From positions 5,870 to 69,869 of the forward strand of contig CAYULH010000009.1 in NCBI GenBank assembly GCA_964445645.1: a stretch of 64,000 nucleotides of DNA, in the 5' to 3' direction. Source of the DNA: Aureispira sp964445645. GTDB taxonomy: Bacteria; Bacteroidota; Bacteroidia; Chitinophagales; Saprospiraceae. The translations under genes and the position numbers were made by a program. Positions 1 through 8,254 of this stretch are shown here, piece after piece. Numbering within the stretch: position 1 is the first letter of the stretch; each line of letters opens with the position of its first letter. The notes below the pieces were generated by a model, which was given only the letters and a program-made list of their open reading frames with translations, ran no database searches and was not told the origin of the DNA.

Positions 1-1391
1 TCTAAAAAAGCCTGCAAATTAATAGTACTTGGTTTGGCTTGTAATGTATCCGAGTTCAATTTGCTTAAGTCTACAATGTCTTGAATATACGACAGCATTT
101 TTTTGCTGTTCTTTTCTATCAATAACAACTGTTGAAGCCACTGCTCCTCTTTTAGTTGCTTAAAATCAGTTTTTTTGAGTAGATCAATAGGGCCCAAAAT
201 CAACGATAACGGCGTTCTTAATTCATGAGAAATATTGGTCAAAAATTGAGATTTGAGACGGTTACTTTGTTCCGCTATTTCCTTGGCTTCACGCAATTCG
301 TTTTCATACTTTCTTTGAGCACGTTTAAGACGAATATTTTTAATAATCGAACCATAAGTAGAAATAAAAGGAGATAAATCATTAATTACCTTTTCATCAT
401 AACCTTCTGGACAATCTGTCAAAACTATAGCTCCTACCAATTGATAACTATAAGTAACAGGTATTCCTACATAATTGGCAGCATCATAGCGCTCATCGGC
501 CGCAGCATCTTCGTCTGGGTTATTCTCAATAACAACCGCTTGCCCACTATTTAGTTTCTTGAAAAAATCTTGAAAATAAGCCTCCTGATGCTCCAGAGGT
601 ATGGCTTCAAATAAAGGAGAAAAACGATGTGCATGGGGTTGGATTTGCCATTGACTAGCCTCGCTCGTATGCACCTCCCCTATAAACCCATAACGACTGT
701 TGGTTACCTCTAGCAACTGCTGTAACAATTTATCAAAACCCGGCTGCAAATCTTGTTCTAAAAACAAATCAGACTGTAAATCCTTTAGACGCATTAATAA
801 GTCACGGCGTTGCTCGGCTGTTTTACGTGCTTTTTGCAACAGAACAGTGTGTTCTTTGGCTTTTTCTCGCTCTACTTTTACCCTATTGTTTACAATACCC
901 AACAACAAAGTAACCACCCCACTAATGTACAAAGTCATCTGAGTATAATGCGCCCAATACTGTTGATTATTAAACCCAACAGTACCCTTCTGTATTTGCA
1001 CAACAAAAATCACCACCAAAATAACTCCACTAACAATTAGTGACTGCTTCTTGTCTTGCTCCTCTCCTAAAAATAACATGTAAACCAGAATAATCAACAC
1101 CATACTAGGTGCCCAAGCACTGCCCAAATCGCCCCAACAAATCCAAAGTATAGTAATTGCTATTTGGTCTGTGAGCAAATACCAATGCACAATAAGCCCC
1201 AATGGATGCTTCGAACGATTGGTAATTCCATAAAATCCAAACAAGCCTATTGCTAGTATTCCATCTGCTATCATAGGCATCCACCCTGCTCCTTGAATAG
1301 CATGAAATAGCAATCGAGAGACCACAGCAATAGCCGTCACCAAACAACTCAGCTCGAATAATTTGTTTGTAGAAATGGATTTTTCTTTCAT
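1..1391 (-). CDS. Membrane-bound sensor histidine kinase with GAF domain (C-terminus beyond window)
   Basis: Reading leftward from the ATG at 1391-1389 gives an open frame of 463 codons that runs off the window. It starts with about six hydrophobic segments in the first 160 residues, then a short charged helix, then a GAF-like region (about residues 195-355). It ends with a HisKA dimerisation helix whose H-box reads NISHELRTPLSLI, with the phospho-accepting histidine at residue 389. The family autophosphorylates on this His in response to a signal sensed by the membrane or GAF part, then passes the phosphate to a response regulator. The ATPase domain and any receiver domain lie off the left edge, so hybrid or simple kinase cannot be decided. 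No partner regulator is visible. The divergent neighbour is a micro-ORF 540 bases away. Confidence 0.88.
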   Translation of the reverse strand, partial: MKEKSISTNKLFELSCLVTAIAVVSRLLFHAIQGAGWMPMIADGILAIGLFGFYGITNRSKHPLGLIVHWYLLTDQIAITILWICWGDLGSAWAPSMVLIILVYMLFLGEEQDKKQSLIVSGVILVVIFVVQIQKGTVGFNNQQYWAHYTQMTLYISGVVTLLLGIVNNRVKVEREKAKEHTVLLQKARKTAEQRRDLLMRLKDLQSDLFLEQDLQPGFDKLLQQLLEVTNSRYGFIGEVHTSEASQWQIQPHAHRFSPLFEAIPLEHQEAYFQDFFKKLNSGQAVVIENNPDEDAAADERYDAANYVGIPVTYSYQLVGAIVLTDCPEGYDEKVINDLSPFISTYGSIIKNIRLKRAQRKYENELREAKEIAEQSNRLKSQFLTNISHELRTPLSLILGPIDLLKKTDFKQLKEEQWLQQLLLIEKNSKKMLSYIQDIVDLSKLNSDTLQAKPSTINLQAFL

Positions 1392-1440
1392 TTTGAAAAC
1401 AATTTAGGTTTTTGTCTATTTCAACAGAAGGGTAAAACAA

Positions 1441-1928
1441 TAAAACAAACCTTATTTTTTATACATTATTTTACCAAAATTAAAAGAATCTGCAGGCAAT
1501 AGCGAGTTGTTTATTATAATAATTGTAGGTGCTATAAATTTTGGCAAGAAAAATACTTTCTATGGCACAATATTACCCTTTTGTATGGGCTAGCTCAATG
1601 CCATATTTTTTCATAAACCTAAGTAAATCAATACAAACCAAACACTTAAGACATTTGAAGAACAAAATAAATAATACACTTACTCCATTTTTGTTTTGAC
1701 CTTATTAGAACCCTCTAACTACAAAATACTATACAGATTACGCATTCTATAGTAGCTAAAAGCTCCCCCAATACGCCTTATAATATTTTAAACCTTTTCG
1801 ATTTCCACCAAAGAAACTTTGGAGCAAAACTATTCTGGCACAATAATTACACTATAGTAGTCAAAGTTACAAAGGTTCACCCAAAAGGTTGTTCACAAAT
1901 TTATCACCTAATCACAACTATAATTACC
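1441..1928. other. Intergenic region, AT-rich leader
   Basis: About 490 bases between the divergent kinase and the micro-ORF at 1929. I see no open frame with a plausible start and no strong hairpin. The last 100 bases presumably carry the promoter of the micro-ORF, but I could not pick out a clean TAnnTTTG element. Confidence 0.4.
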
Positions 1929-2039
1929 ATGAAAGTATTAGAAACATTACTAGACGCAATCGAAAAAGCTTTATTTCCTGCTGAATTGGCTCCTAAACGT
2001 GTTCCTGTACGTAATAACAAGCCCAACTACCTTCGTTAG
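1929..2039 (+). CDS. 36-aa micro-protein
   Basis: ATG at 1929 opens a 36-codon frame ending in TAG at 2037-2039. The N-terminal half can form an amphipathic helix (LETLLDAIEKALFP). The C-terminal half is basic and Pro/Arg-rich (PKRVPVRNN) and ends in Tyr-Leu-Arg. The frame stands alone, preceded by a long leader and followed 57 bases later by a perfect 34-base palindrome, so it has the layout of an autonomous transcription unit. I do not recognise the family. Amphipathic helix plus basic tail would fit a membrane-associated or protein-binding peptide, but that is inference. A chance frame cannot be excluded. Confidence 0.5.
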   Translation: MKVLETLLDAIEKALFPAELAPKRVPVRNNKPNYLR

Positions 2040-2096
2040 TTAGTTATTAATTATTAAGGTGATAGCCTTTTAGGTTAAAAGTATAAATATAAAGAA

Positions 2097-2130
2097 GAAG
2101 GGGTAATTAGCTTAAGCTAATTACCCCTTC
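2097..2130. terminator. Perfect palindromic bidirectional terminator
   Basis: A 34-base perfect palindrome (GAAGGGGTAATTAGC / centre TTAA / reverse complement) lies between the micro-ORF on the plus strand and the convergent secreted-protein gene ending at 2176. It is positioned to stop both transcripts. Confidence 0.75.
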
Positions 2131-2175
2131 TCTGTACCTGTACTAGAATGAATACTAATACTAATCTTCTACCTA

Positions 2176-2619
2176 CTATAGTGCTTGGCCTCCATCTGCA
2201 TTAGCAGCTCCTTCCATAGCAGTCTCTTTTATCACTACTGGATACCCTACTGGTGCTTGAACTTCAAAACGCAAACGCTCTACCAAAGCATTGCCTTTTA
2301 CACGCACTTCATTGTTGATTTTAGGCATCGTAATTACCATTGTACCTGTTGCCTCTTCCAAATCCGTACTCAAGCTATAACGTCCAACCAATACCAACTG
2401 CTTCACGATATTCTCGTTCATGTTCTCTACAGTTAGATAAGTAGTTACACGAACAAAATCATTATCCCATGTACTGGTTTCTACTGCTCCGGGCAATTCT
2501 ACTACTACTTCTTGAGCAGCAGCCAAAGCTACAGATTTTACTAATGTTTTGTTAGTTTGAGCTTGTGTTGTTCCTAAAATTCCTGTGAATAAAATAACTA
2601 GTAAAAATAAATTTCTCAT
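2176..2619 (-). CDS. Secreted hypothetical protein, beta-rich
   Basis: 147 residues with a clear Sec signal peptide (MRNLFLLVILFTGILG, cleavage after TQAQ). The mature part is short, beta-strand-rich and Val-rich (for example EVVVELPGAVETSTW, VRVTTYLTVENMNENIVKQLVLVGRYSL, VRVKGNALVERLRFEV). It loosely resembles the adhesin-head/GIN (DUF2807-like) strand pattern of Bacteroidota surface proteins, but is too short for a confident match. Expected location is periplasm or cell surface. Downstream lies the 34-base palindrome shared with the opposite micro-ORF. Function unknown. Confidence 0.7.
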   Translation of the reverse strand: MRNLFLLVILFTGILGTTQAQTNKTLVKSVALAAAQEVVVELPGAVETSTWDNDFVRVTTYLTVENMNENIVKQLVLVGRYSLSTDLEEATGTMVITMPKINNEVRVKGNALVERLRFEVQAPVGYPVVIKETAMEGAANADGGQAL

Positions 2620-2857
2620 CTCCTCTTCTTGTGTATGTCTTTATAAATAATTGATTTTGATTTTTCGTTGTTGGCTGTTCTAGTCACAAAACCCAAACAG
2701 CATTCCTCTGTCGAGATTGCAAATGTAAGGCCATAAAATCAATTTAACAAACCTTAATACAAAATAAAATTCTGAAAAAAAGAACAATCCTTCTATTCAA
2801 ACAACACAAAATTCTGAAAAAAGTTTATTATCAAAATAAAAACAAACATAAATTAAA

Positions 2858-2893
2858 AAAAGCAGAATCTATTTATAAATAGATTCTGCTTTT
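2858..2893. terminator. Terminator downstream of hemH
   Basis: Inverted repeat AAAAGCAGAATCT...AGATTCTGCTTTT with an AT centre, flanked by A and T runs. It sits about 95 bases beyond the hemH stop on the minus strand. Confidence 0.7.
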
Positions 2894-2986
2894 CGGAATT
2901 TTAAGAAATGAGCTTTTTTTTAAAATAAAATGTATTTTTTTTCTTTCGTTAACTTTTTAGTTAAAAAAAACGATTAAATCTAAACC

Positions 2987-4003
2987 TTAGCCCTCCAGAA
3001 TAATATTCTTTAGCCCTTCTACCCAACGCGGATGATCGTTCAAGCTTTCTACCAATTGTACATGCTCGCCCCCCATTTCTTCAAACTCTTCTTGGTACTC
3101 GACCGAAACCTCAATAGTTGTTTCCAAACAATCAGCTACAAAAGCAGGACAAAAAACCAATAGTTTTTTATTACCCGCCTCGGCACGCTCTTCCAAAACA
3201 TCAGAGGTATACGGCTGCACCCAAGGGTCACTGCCCAAGCGCGACTGAAAGCAGGTGGTGTATTGCCCTTCCTTTAAGCCCAATTCACGCACCAAAGCAC
3301 GTGTAGTAGCATGGCATTGGGCACTGTAGCAATGTTGGTTGTTATCATTTAGAACCTGACAACAATTGGGTACTTTTTGGCAATGGCTCTTAGAGCGATC
3401 CGATTTGACCAATTGGCGCACAGGCAAGCCGTGATAACTAAACAATACATGGTCATAGTCATCCACATTGTGTTCCTTGGCACGCTCCATAAACGAAGCA
3501 ATAAAATCGGGATGCTCGTAATAAGAATTTACAAAACGCAACTTGGGAATAGCCTGCTCTTTAATCAATACTCGCATAACCTCTTCATAAACTGAACCCG
3601 TAGAAGCAGAAGCATAATGAGGAAACAAAGGCACAATAATCAGCTCTGATACCCCTGCATCCAACAAGGCATCCAATCCATCCTCAATAGAAGGGCTTTG
3701 GTAACGCATCGCCAATTCTACCTGATACTCCTCGCCCATGGATTCCTGCAACAATTCTTGAAGCGCATAGCCATACACCTTGAGTGGTGAGCCTTCCGCT
3801 GTCCACAATTCCTTGTACAGTTTGGAGGCCGAACCCGAACGAAAGGGCGCAATAATACCACGCACCAAGATATTTCTAGGCACTGCACCTATATCAATCA
3901 CTCTCGGATCCAACAAAAACTGCTTCAAATAACGGTATACCGCTCCACGTGTTGGTTCATCAGGCGTACCCAAATTTACCAGCAAAACACCTTTCTTTCC
4001 CAT
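2987..4003 (-). CDS. hemH: Ferrochelatase
   Basis: 338 residues, the usual length for a bacterial ferrochelatase, the last step of protoheme synthesis (insertion of Fe2+ into protoporphyrin IX). Family landmarks are visible: the N-terminal GVLLVNLGTPDEP, the signature SYHGLP with the metal-binding/catalytic His at residue 191, and the C-terminal acidic active-site stretch CLETTIEVSVE. A cluster of cysteines follows the His (C208, C214, C215, C225, C230), seen in many bacterial ferrochelatases. It appears cytosolic or peripheral, with no signal peptide. Monocistronic, with its own promoter at 4068-4096 and a terminator at 2858-2893. Upstream of the start there is only an A-rich leader. Confidence 0.97.
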   Translation of the reverse strand: MGKKGVLLVNLGTPDEPTRGAVYRYLKQFLLDPRVIDIGAVPRNILVRGIIAPFRSGSASKLYKELWTAEGSPLKVYGYALQELLQESMGEEYQVELAMRYQSPSIEDGLDALLDAGVSELIIVPLFPHYASASTGSVYEEVMRVLIKEQAIPKLRFVNSYYEHPDFIASFMERAKEHNVDDYDHVLFSYHGLPVRQLVKSDRSKSHCQKVPNCCQVLNDNNQHCYSAQCHATTRALVRELGLKEGQYTTCFQSRLGSDPWVQPYTSDVLEERAEAGNKKLLVFCPAFVADCLETTIEVSVEYQEEFEEMGGEHVQLVESLNDHPRWVEGLKNIILEG

Positions 4004-4067
4004 ATTTTGATCAATCTATTTCTGTATAGTAATAATAATTCCTAGCAACAGCATGGCTAAGAATCCA

Positions 4068-4096
4068 CAAAGATAATGATTGAAAAACAAAGCCAA
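4068..4096 (-). promoter_or_regulatory. Bacteroidota-type promoter of hemH
   Basis: On the minus strand TTG, an 18-base spacer and TATCTTTG match the TTG / TAnnTTTG consensus of Bacteroidota primary sigma factors. They predict a transcript start about 60 bases before the hemH ATG. Confidence 0.5.
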
Positions 4097-4216
4097 TAGC
4101 AGAAAGTTGAGCAAAAATGCCACCGCTCAGTAAATTCCCTTGATTAGTCTGAGTCTAAATAGTAGTGAAAAAGCAAACCAACTAAGGCATGTGTAGCAAC
4201 CAAGAAGAAAAAAAAG

Positions 4217-4319
4217 ACCTTGATTAGTGTGATTTTATGATTGCTGTGATTTTATGATTACTGTGATTTTTACTATCAACAGGAAATCATAAAATCACAA
4301 GAATCAAAAAAATCAAGGT
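4217..4319. repeat. Imperfect inverted repeat with internal tandem units
   Basis: Outer arms ACCTTGATT and AATCAAGGT are perfect complements. Inside them are repeats of a TGTGATTTTATGATT-type unit on one side and its complement (AATCATAAAATCACA) on the other. It lies just past the end of the symporter gene and could fold into a long hairpin on either strand, so it may act as that gene's terminator. Its size and layout also fit a miniature mobile repeat. Confidence 0.55.
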
Positions 4320-4333
4320 ACGCGAAGCGACCA

Positions 4334-6121
4334 TCACCCCCCCAACTCCTCTACCTCCTCCTCCTCACCAACACCTATAATCCCAGCCAACTCCATAAAA
4401 TGCTGCAAAAACACCCAACTCCCCCCAGCCAATAAGAACAACATAAAGCCTGTTCCATACTCCTGCAAAAGAAACTTACCCGTCATAAACAGCAAGCTAT
4501 AGGTCATAAACAAAGCCGAAATCCAGCAGCCCAACAAGTACAGTCCTTGCTGTCTAAACACCACACTTTGGTTTTTATAATCTTCATGCCCATGTACCCG
4601 TTCCCAAAAAGTAGTGAGGGTAGCTGTAGGCTCTGGTTGGGTAACAAAAGTGACAAGAAGCCAAATAATAGTAGTAAAGATAGTAGTAAGAATAAGAATG
4701 GTAGGCATGTCAATTTCCGTCTTGGTAGTAGATTGGTATATCCAAAAACCAGCAGTAGCCACAAAAGGCGCAATGGTCGCCGACACCTCACTCCATACAT
4801 TCACCCGCCACCAATACCAACGCAAAATAAGCACCAAGCCCAAACCAGCACCTGCCTGCAAAATAAACGTCCAAGTATCAGAAATAGAATTAATATAGCT
4901 GCTGAGTAACAAGCCCAACACCATTAGCAAAAGCGTACTTAATCGCGAAGCACGAATCAATTCTTTATCGCTCGCTTCGGGCTTTACAAAACGTTGGTAC
5001 ACATCATTGACCAAATAACCTGCTCCCCAATTGAGCTGGGTAGAAATGGTACTCATATAAGCCGCCAAGAAAGCCACCAACAACAAACCACGCCAGCCCG
5101 AAGGCAAATAATCACGCATAGCATACACATAGCCCAAACGCTCATCGCCTACTGCCAAATCAGGATAGAGTACAAAGACCGCCAACGCCACCACAATCCA
5201 AGCCCAAGGACGAATACAATAATGGGCTATCTGAAAAAACAAGGTCGCATAAATCGCATCCTTATCACTGCGTGTACTCATCATGCGTTGAGCCACATAG
5301 CCACCGCCCCCCGGTTCTGCCCCAGGATACCAACACGCCCACCATTGAAACCCAGCAAAGGCCAAAAAACCAACCACAGAAAGCCCCAATGTAGTGCCAG
5401 CACTATCGGCATCCAAGGAGGGCATAAAATTGAGCATACTGGGGTTTTGGGTTAGCAATTGTTTTTTGAGGTTAGCCATGCCGCCCACATCGGGCGAGCT
5501 AATAACAAAATAGCCCAAGGCCACACAGCCTACCATAGCCACTACAAACTGCAAGGCATCGGTCACAGCCACGCCCTTCAGGCCAGCCAAAGAAGCATAA
5601 ACAGCCGCCAACAACATAGCCCCACCCGTGTACCACAAGGCACTTTGTTCTGACAAATCAAAAAAGACCACCAGTAGGGATTGCAAAGCCACATTGACCC
5701 AAGCCAAAATAAGCACATTCATAAACACCCCCAAATACACGGCCTTAAACCCACGTAACCACTGGGCAGGCTTGCCGGCATAACGCAACTCGATTAGCTC
5801 TACTTCGGTCAACACCCCAGAGCGTTGCCAGAGCCGTGCAAAGAAAAAAGTCGTCAACATGCCCCCTGCCAAGAAATTCCACCAGAGCCAATTGCCTGCA
5901 ATACCATCCTTGAGGACAATTTCGGTAACGGCCAAAGGGGTATCGGCGGCAAACGTGGTGGCCACCATAGAAACGCCTGCCAATAACCAAGGTAAGTTGC
6001 GCCCACCCAAGAAAAAACTTTCTAAATTTTTGGAAGCTTGCCGGGTATAAGCACTCCCAATTAATAAAATAAGGACTAAAAAGCCAATGATAATGCCCCA
6101 ATCAAGTGTTGTTAACTGCAT
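4334..6121 (-). CDS. Sodium:solute symporter (SSS family)
   Basis: 595 residues with about 13-14 hydrophobic segments. The start matches the SSS family: a first membrane helix with WGIIIGFLVLILLIGSAY, then SFFLGGRNLPWLLAGVSMVATTFAADTPL, the conserved loop and broken helix that form the Na+/substrate site. Family members couple inward Na+ flow to uptake of sugars, amino acids, sialic acid or similar solutes. The substrate cannot be read from sequence. The C-terminus is extended and ends in a poly-Glu tail (GVGEEEEVEELGG). Start at 6121 chosen because the first helix follows directly. It is alone in its transcription unit, with the inverted repeat at 4217-4319 just downstream. Confidence 0.93.
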   Translation of the reverse strand: MQLTTLDWGIIIGFLVLILLIGSAYTRQASKNLESFFLGGRNLPWLLAGVSMVATTFAADTPLAVTEIVLKDGIAGNWLWWNFLAGGMLTTFFFARLWQRSGVLTEVELIELRYAGKPAQWLRGFKAVYLGVFMNVLILAWVNVALQSLLVVFFDLSEQSALWYTGGAMLLAAVYASLAGLKGVAVTDALQFVVAMVGCVALGYFVISSPDVGGMANLKKQLLTQNPSMLNFMPSLDADSAGTTLGLSVVGFLAFAGFQWWACWYPGAEPGGGGYVAQRMMSTRSDKDAIYATLFFQIAHYCIRPWAWIVVALAVFVLYPDLAVGDERLGYVYAMRDYLPSGWRGLLLVAFLAAYMSTISTQLNWGAGYLVNDVYQRFVKPEASDKELIRASRLSTLLLMVLGLLLSSYINSISDTWTFILQAGAGLGLVLILRWYWWRVNVWSEVSATIAPFVATAGFWIYQSTTKTEIDMPTILILTTIFTTIIWLLVTFVTQPEPTATLTTFWERVHGHEDYKNQSVVFRQQGLYLLGCWISALFMTYSLLFMTGKFLLQEYGTGFMLFLLAGGSWVFLQHFMELAGIIGVGEEEEVEELGG

Positions 6122-6302
6122 CTGCTGAAAATCGAGTTATTTTTTGCTAAATTTACTGCCTCAATAGCCAAGGTACTATTTTTTGAATGAAGTTGTTTAA
6201 AAATGAAGTTGTATGGTTTCACAACTTTGTGAAAGGCAATGGCTATTTTTGTTATCATAATAATAAAAGGATCACAACCCTAAACAAATTTATACACTAA
6301 CT

Positions 6303-6809
6303 ATGCGCCTACTTATTGTACTACTATTAACGACCATTTGCCTGTCTTTACAAGCTCAAATACTAACACAATCCACCGCTGAATTAGCACCTACTGAAGC
6401 CTACGAAAATGTTAACATAACAACACTCCACGACGATGAAAACACAACTGTTTTTATGATTTCCATCAAAAAATCTGTTCGCAGGCACTTGCACGAGTAC
6501 CATACCGAAATCGTTACCGTACTAGAGGGGCGTGGCAAGATGTATTTTGCAGGTAAATATTTGGATATTCGCAAAGGCGACCAAATTATTATTCCACCCA
6601 ATACCCCTCATGGCGTAGTGACTACTAGCAGTCAGCCCTTGCAGGTAATGTCTGTACAAACCCCGCAATTTCTAGGCTATGACCGTGTGTTCTTGCCCGA
6701 AGAAACACCAGAAGAGCAGGCGGCCAAAGCAAAGAAGGAGAAAAAGAAAAAAGTCAAAAAGAAGAAGAAAGAGGATGATATTCCTGAATTTGAAGGAGAA
6801 TTTGACTAG
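6303..6809 (+). CDS. Secreted cupin-domain protein
   Basis: 168 residues with a signal peptide (MRLLIVLLLTTICLSLQAQ). A single cupin barrel follows: the first motif is in HLHEYHTEIVTVLEGRGKMYFAG, with metal-ligand type histidines and Glu, and the second in GDQIIIPPNTPHGV with the last His. Cupins bind a divalent metal and serve as enzymes or sensors. The tail after about residue 138 is a Lys-rich low-complexity stretch (KAKKEKKKKVKKKKKEDD) ending acidic, unusual for an exported cupin. The next gene starts 30 bases after the stop, so the two are probably co-transcribed. A TATTTTTG element at 6244-6251 could be the promoter -7 box, though no well-spaced -33 TTG is evident. Confidence 0.8.
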   Translation: MRLLIVLLLTTICLSLQAQILTQSTAELAPTEAYENVNITTLHDDENTTVFMISIKKSVRRHLHEYHTEIVTVLEGRGKMYFAGKYLDIRKGDQIIIPPNTPHGVVTTSSQPLQVMSVQTPQFLGYDRVFLPEETPEEQAAKAKKEKKKKVKKKKKEDDIPEFEGEFD

Positions 6810-6839
6810 GAATTATTCTTCATACAAAACCTCTTTCAG

Positions 6840-7952
6840 ATGACTTCCTATACCGCTATCCAATTAGAAGATTATAAAATCTTATTGCACCCCCAAAGTT
6901 GGCAAAGGGCTACCCAATATTGGCAGCAAATACAACAAGGAGCCACCCAAGCAGGGCAGCTCTTACAACAGCAATTACAACAAGAAGAAAGCAGCCAATG
7001 GACTACCGAGGATTTTTTGCAGGCTTTGTGTGCCACCAAACACCCTCGGATTTTTGCAGAGAGTGAGGTAGTGGGCGATGGTTCTGACTGGACACTGGAG
7101 GAATTGGGGATTTTGGGTGATATAAGCGTGGCCGTGCCTGTGGTTATTTATGATAATGGCCGACATAGCAACCCCTTGGTGCATGAAACGCCTTTTGGGG
7201 GGATGCTGCTGTATACGGCTGGGGCTTTGCTCCGCAGTGGACAACCACAATGGCAGCCTAGTGATTGGGCCGAATGTGTACAAGGCAAGCAATTGAACCT
7301 AGAGGGCTATTACCAGTTGTATGCACGCCGATTGTGGCCTGTTTTTGCGTATGCCAATGCTGTGGCTGCCGCCCAACAAAAGCAAGGATTAATTACCATT
7401 CCGGGCTTGGGTTGTGGGCAATTTGCAGGCCCTTTTCAGGGGCAATTGGGGGCGGCTTTGGAGCAAGTGCTGATACGATTTTTACAGCAGTATGGTGGGG
7501 CTTTTCCAGCCATCAAAGGGGTGTATTATGATCCTTATGGCGAATGTGAGAATGCCCAGCAAAACATCCATCACCTGACGTTTTTGACTCGTCCACTATT
7601 GCAGGGCAATGCAGGCAAATCTCAATTGTCGATGCCTAATACCTTTAATGAAGCAGGCTTGGACTTTTCCGATTGCTTTTTGTTTAGTTTGGTGGCTTGG
7701 GATCATGTTTCTTGGCCGGGCAATGATTTTTATGCAGGGGCTAGGGCTACTGATGATGGGGTGAAGGCAGCAGCTACGGATTCTATGTTTTGTATGACGG
7801 CCGTAGAAGGGCTATATTCTACAGCAGAGCAGGCTTACTTGCCGCCCAAAAGCTACCAAAACTGGAATGCGGTTGTTGAACGCCACCAGTTGCAAATGCA
7901 AGTCAAGGGCAACTTATTTGTGCCACCCTTGCCCAGGGCTGTTAAGTTCTAA
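6840..7952 (+). CDS. Macro-domain-like protein (tentative)
   Basis: 370 residues, cytoplasmic, no signal peptide. Two segments stand out. ITIPGLGCGQFAGPFQG (about residues 185-200) looks like the Gly-rich ADP-ribose-contacting loop of macro domains. WPGNDFYAGARATDDGVKAA (about 290-310) is dense in Asp, Gly and Ala. From memory it resembles the block containing catalytic acidic residues in the Legionella MavL-type macro-domain ADP-ribosylhydrolases, an assignment I cannot verify here. An earlier block, NPLVHETPFGGMLLYTAGALLRSG (about 112-135), would supply another part of such a fold. If right, it would bind or remove ADP-ribose. The N-terminal 70 residues are Gln-rich helix. Probably in one operon with the secreted cupin 30 bases upstream, an odd pairing. 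Confidence 0.55.
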   Translation: MTSYTAIQLEDYKILLHPQSWQRATQYWQQIQQGATQAGQLLQQQLQQEESSQWTTEDFLQALCATKHPRIFAESEVVGDGSDWTLEELGILGDISVAVPVVIYDNGRHSNPLVHETPFGGMLLYTAGALLRSGQPQWQPSDWAECVQGKQLNLEGYYQLYARRLWPVFAYANAVAAAQQKQGLITIPGLGCGQFAGPFQGQLGAALEQVLIRFLQQYGGAFPAIKGVYYDPYGECENAQQNIHHLTFLTRPLLQGNAGKSQLSMPNTFNEAGLDFSDCFLFSLVAWDHVSWPGNDFYAGARATDDGVKAAATDSMFCMTAVEGLYSTAEQAYLPPKSYQNWNAVVERHQLQMQVKGNLFVPPLPRAVKF

Positions 7953-7959
7953 GTTTAAA

Positions 7960-8240
7960 TAGTGCGAATGATGAATCCCGAAGGGACGATTTAATGATTG
8001 ATACAGTGTATCAATTGTTAAATTGCCCTGAAAGGGTGATATTATCGTCTTATAGGGGTAATAATGACACCCTTTCAGGGTTCAAATAGACGTTGTATAG
8101 GATTTATTACAATAATATCACCCCTTCGGGGTTTTTCCAACAGCATTCAAATTAGTTTTTTCCAGAACTTAACAGCCCTGCCCTTCGGTTTTTTTTCCAA
8201 CAGCATTCGGTTTCATCTGCCTAGAACTTAATAGCCCTGC
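7960..8240 (-). repeat. Dispersed repeat cluster, copy 1
   Basis: Contains evenly spaced palindrome-like units (CCCGAAGGGACG, CCCTGAAAGGGTG, CACCCTTTCAGGG, CACCCCTTCGGGG) joined by AT-rich spacers, then two tandem versions of a block containing CCAACAGCATTC and CAGAACTTAACAGCCCTG. The reverse complement matches, block for block, the cluster at 40655-40880. It fills the gap between convergent genes and probably serves as their transcription end. The origin (degenerate mobile repeat or structured RNA) is unknown. Confidence 0.65.
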
Positions 8241-8254
8241 CCCTTGCCTTAGGC

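Noticed and set aside
1105..1440. 111-codon minus-strand frame
   Set aside because: Shadow of the histidine kinase, which is read in another frame of the same strand with clear membrane helices and an H-box.
4547..5455. Plus-strand frames of 94-153 codons opposite the symporter
   Set aside because: Antisense shadows of a well-supported membrane transporter gene; no family features.
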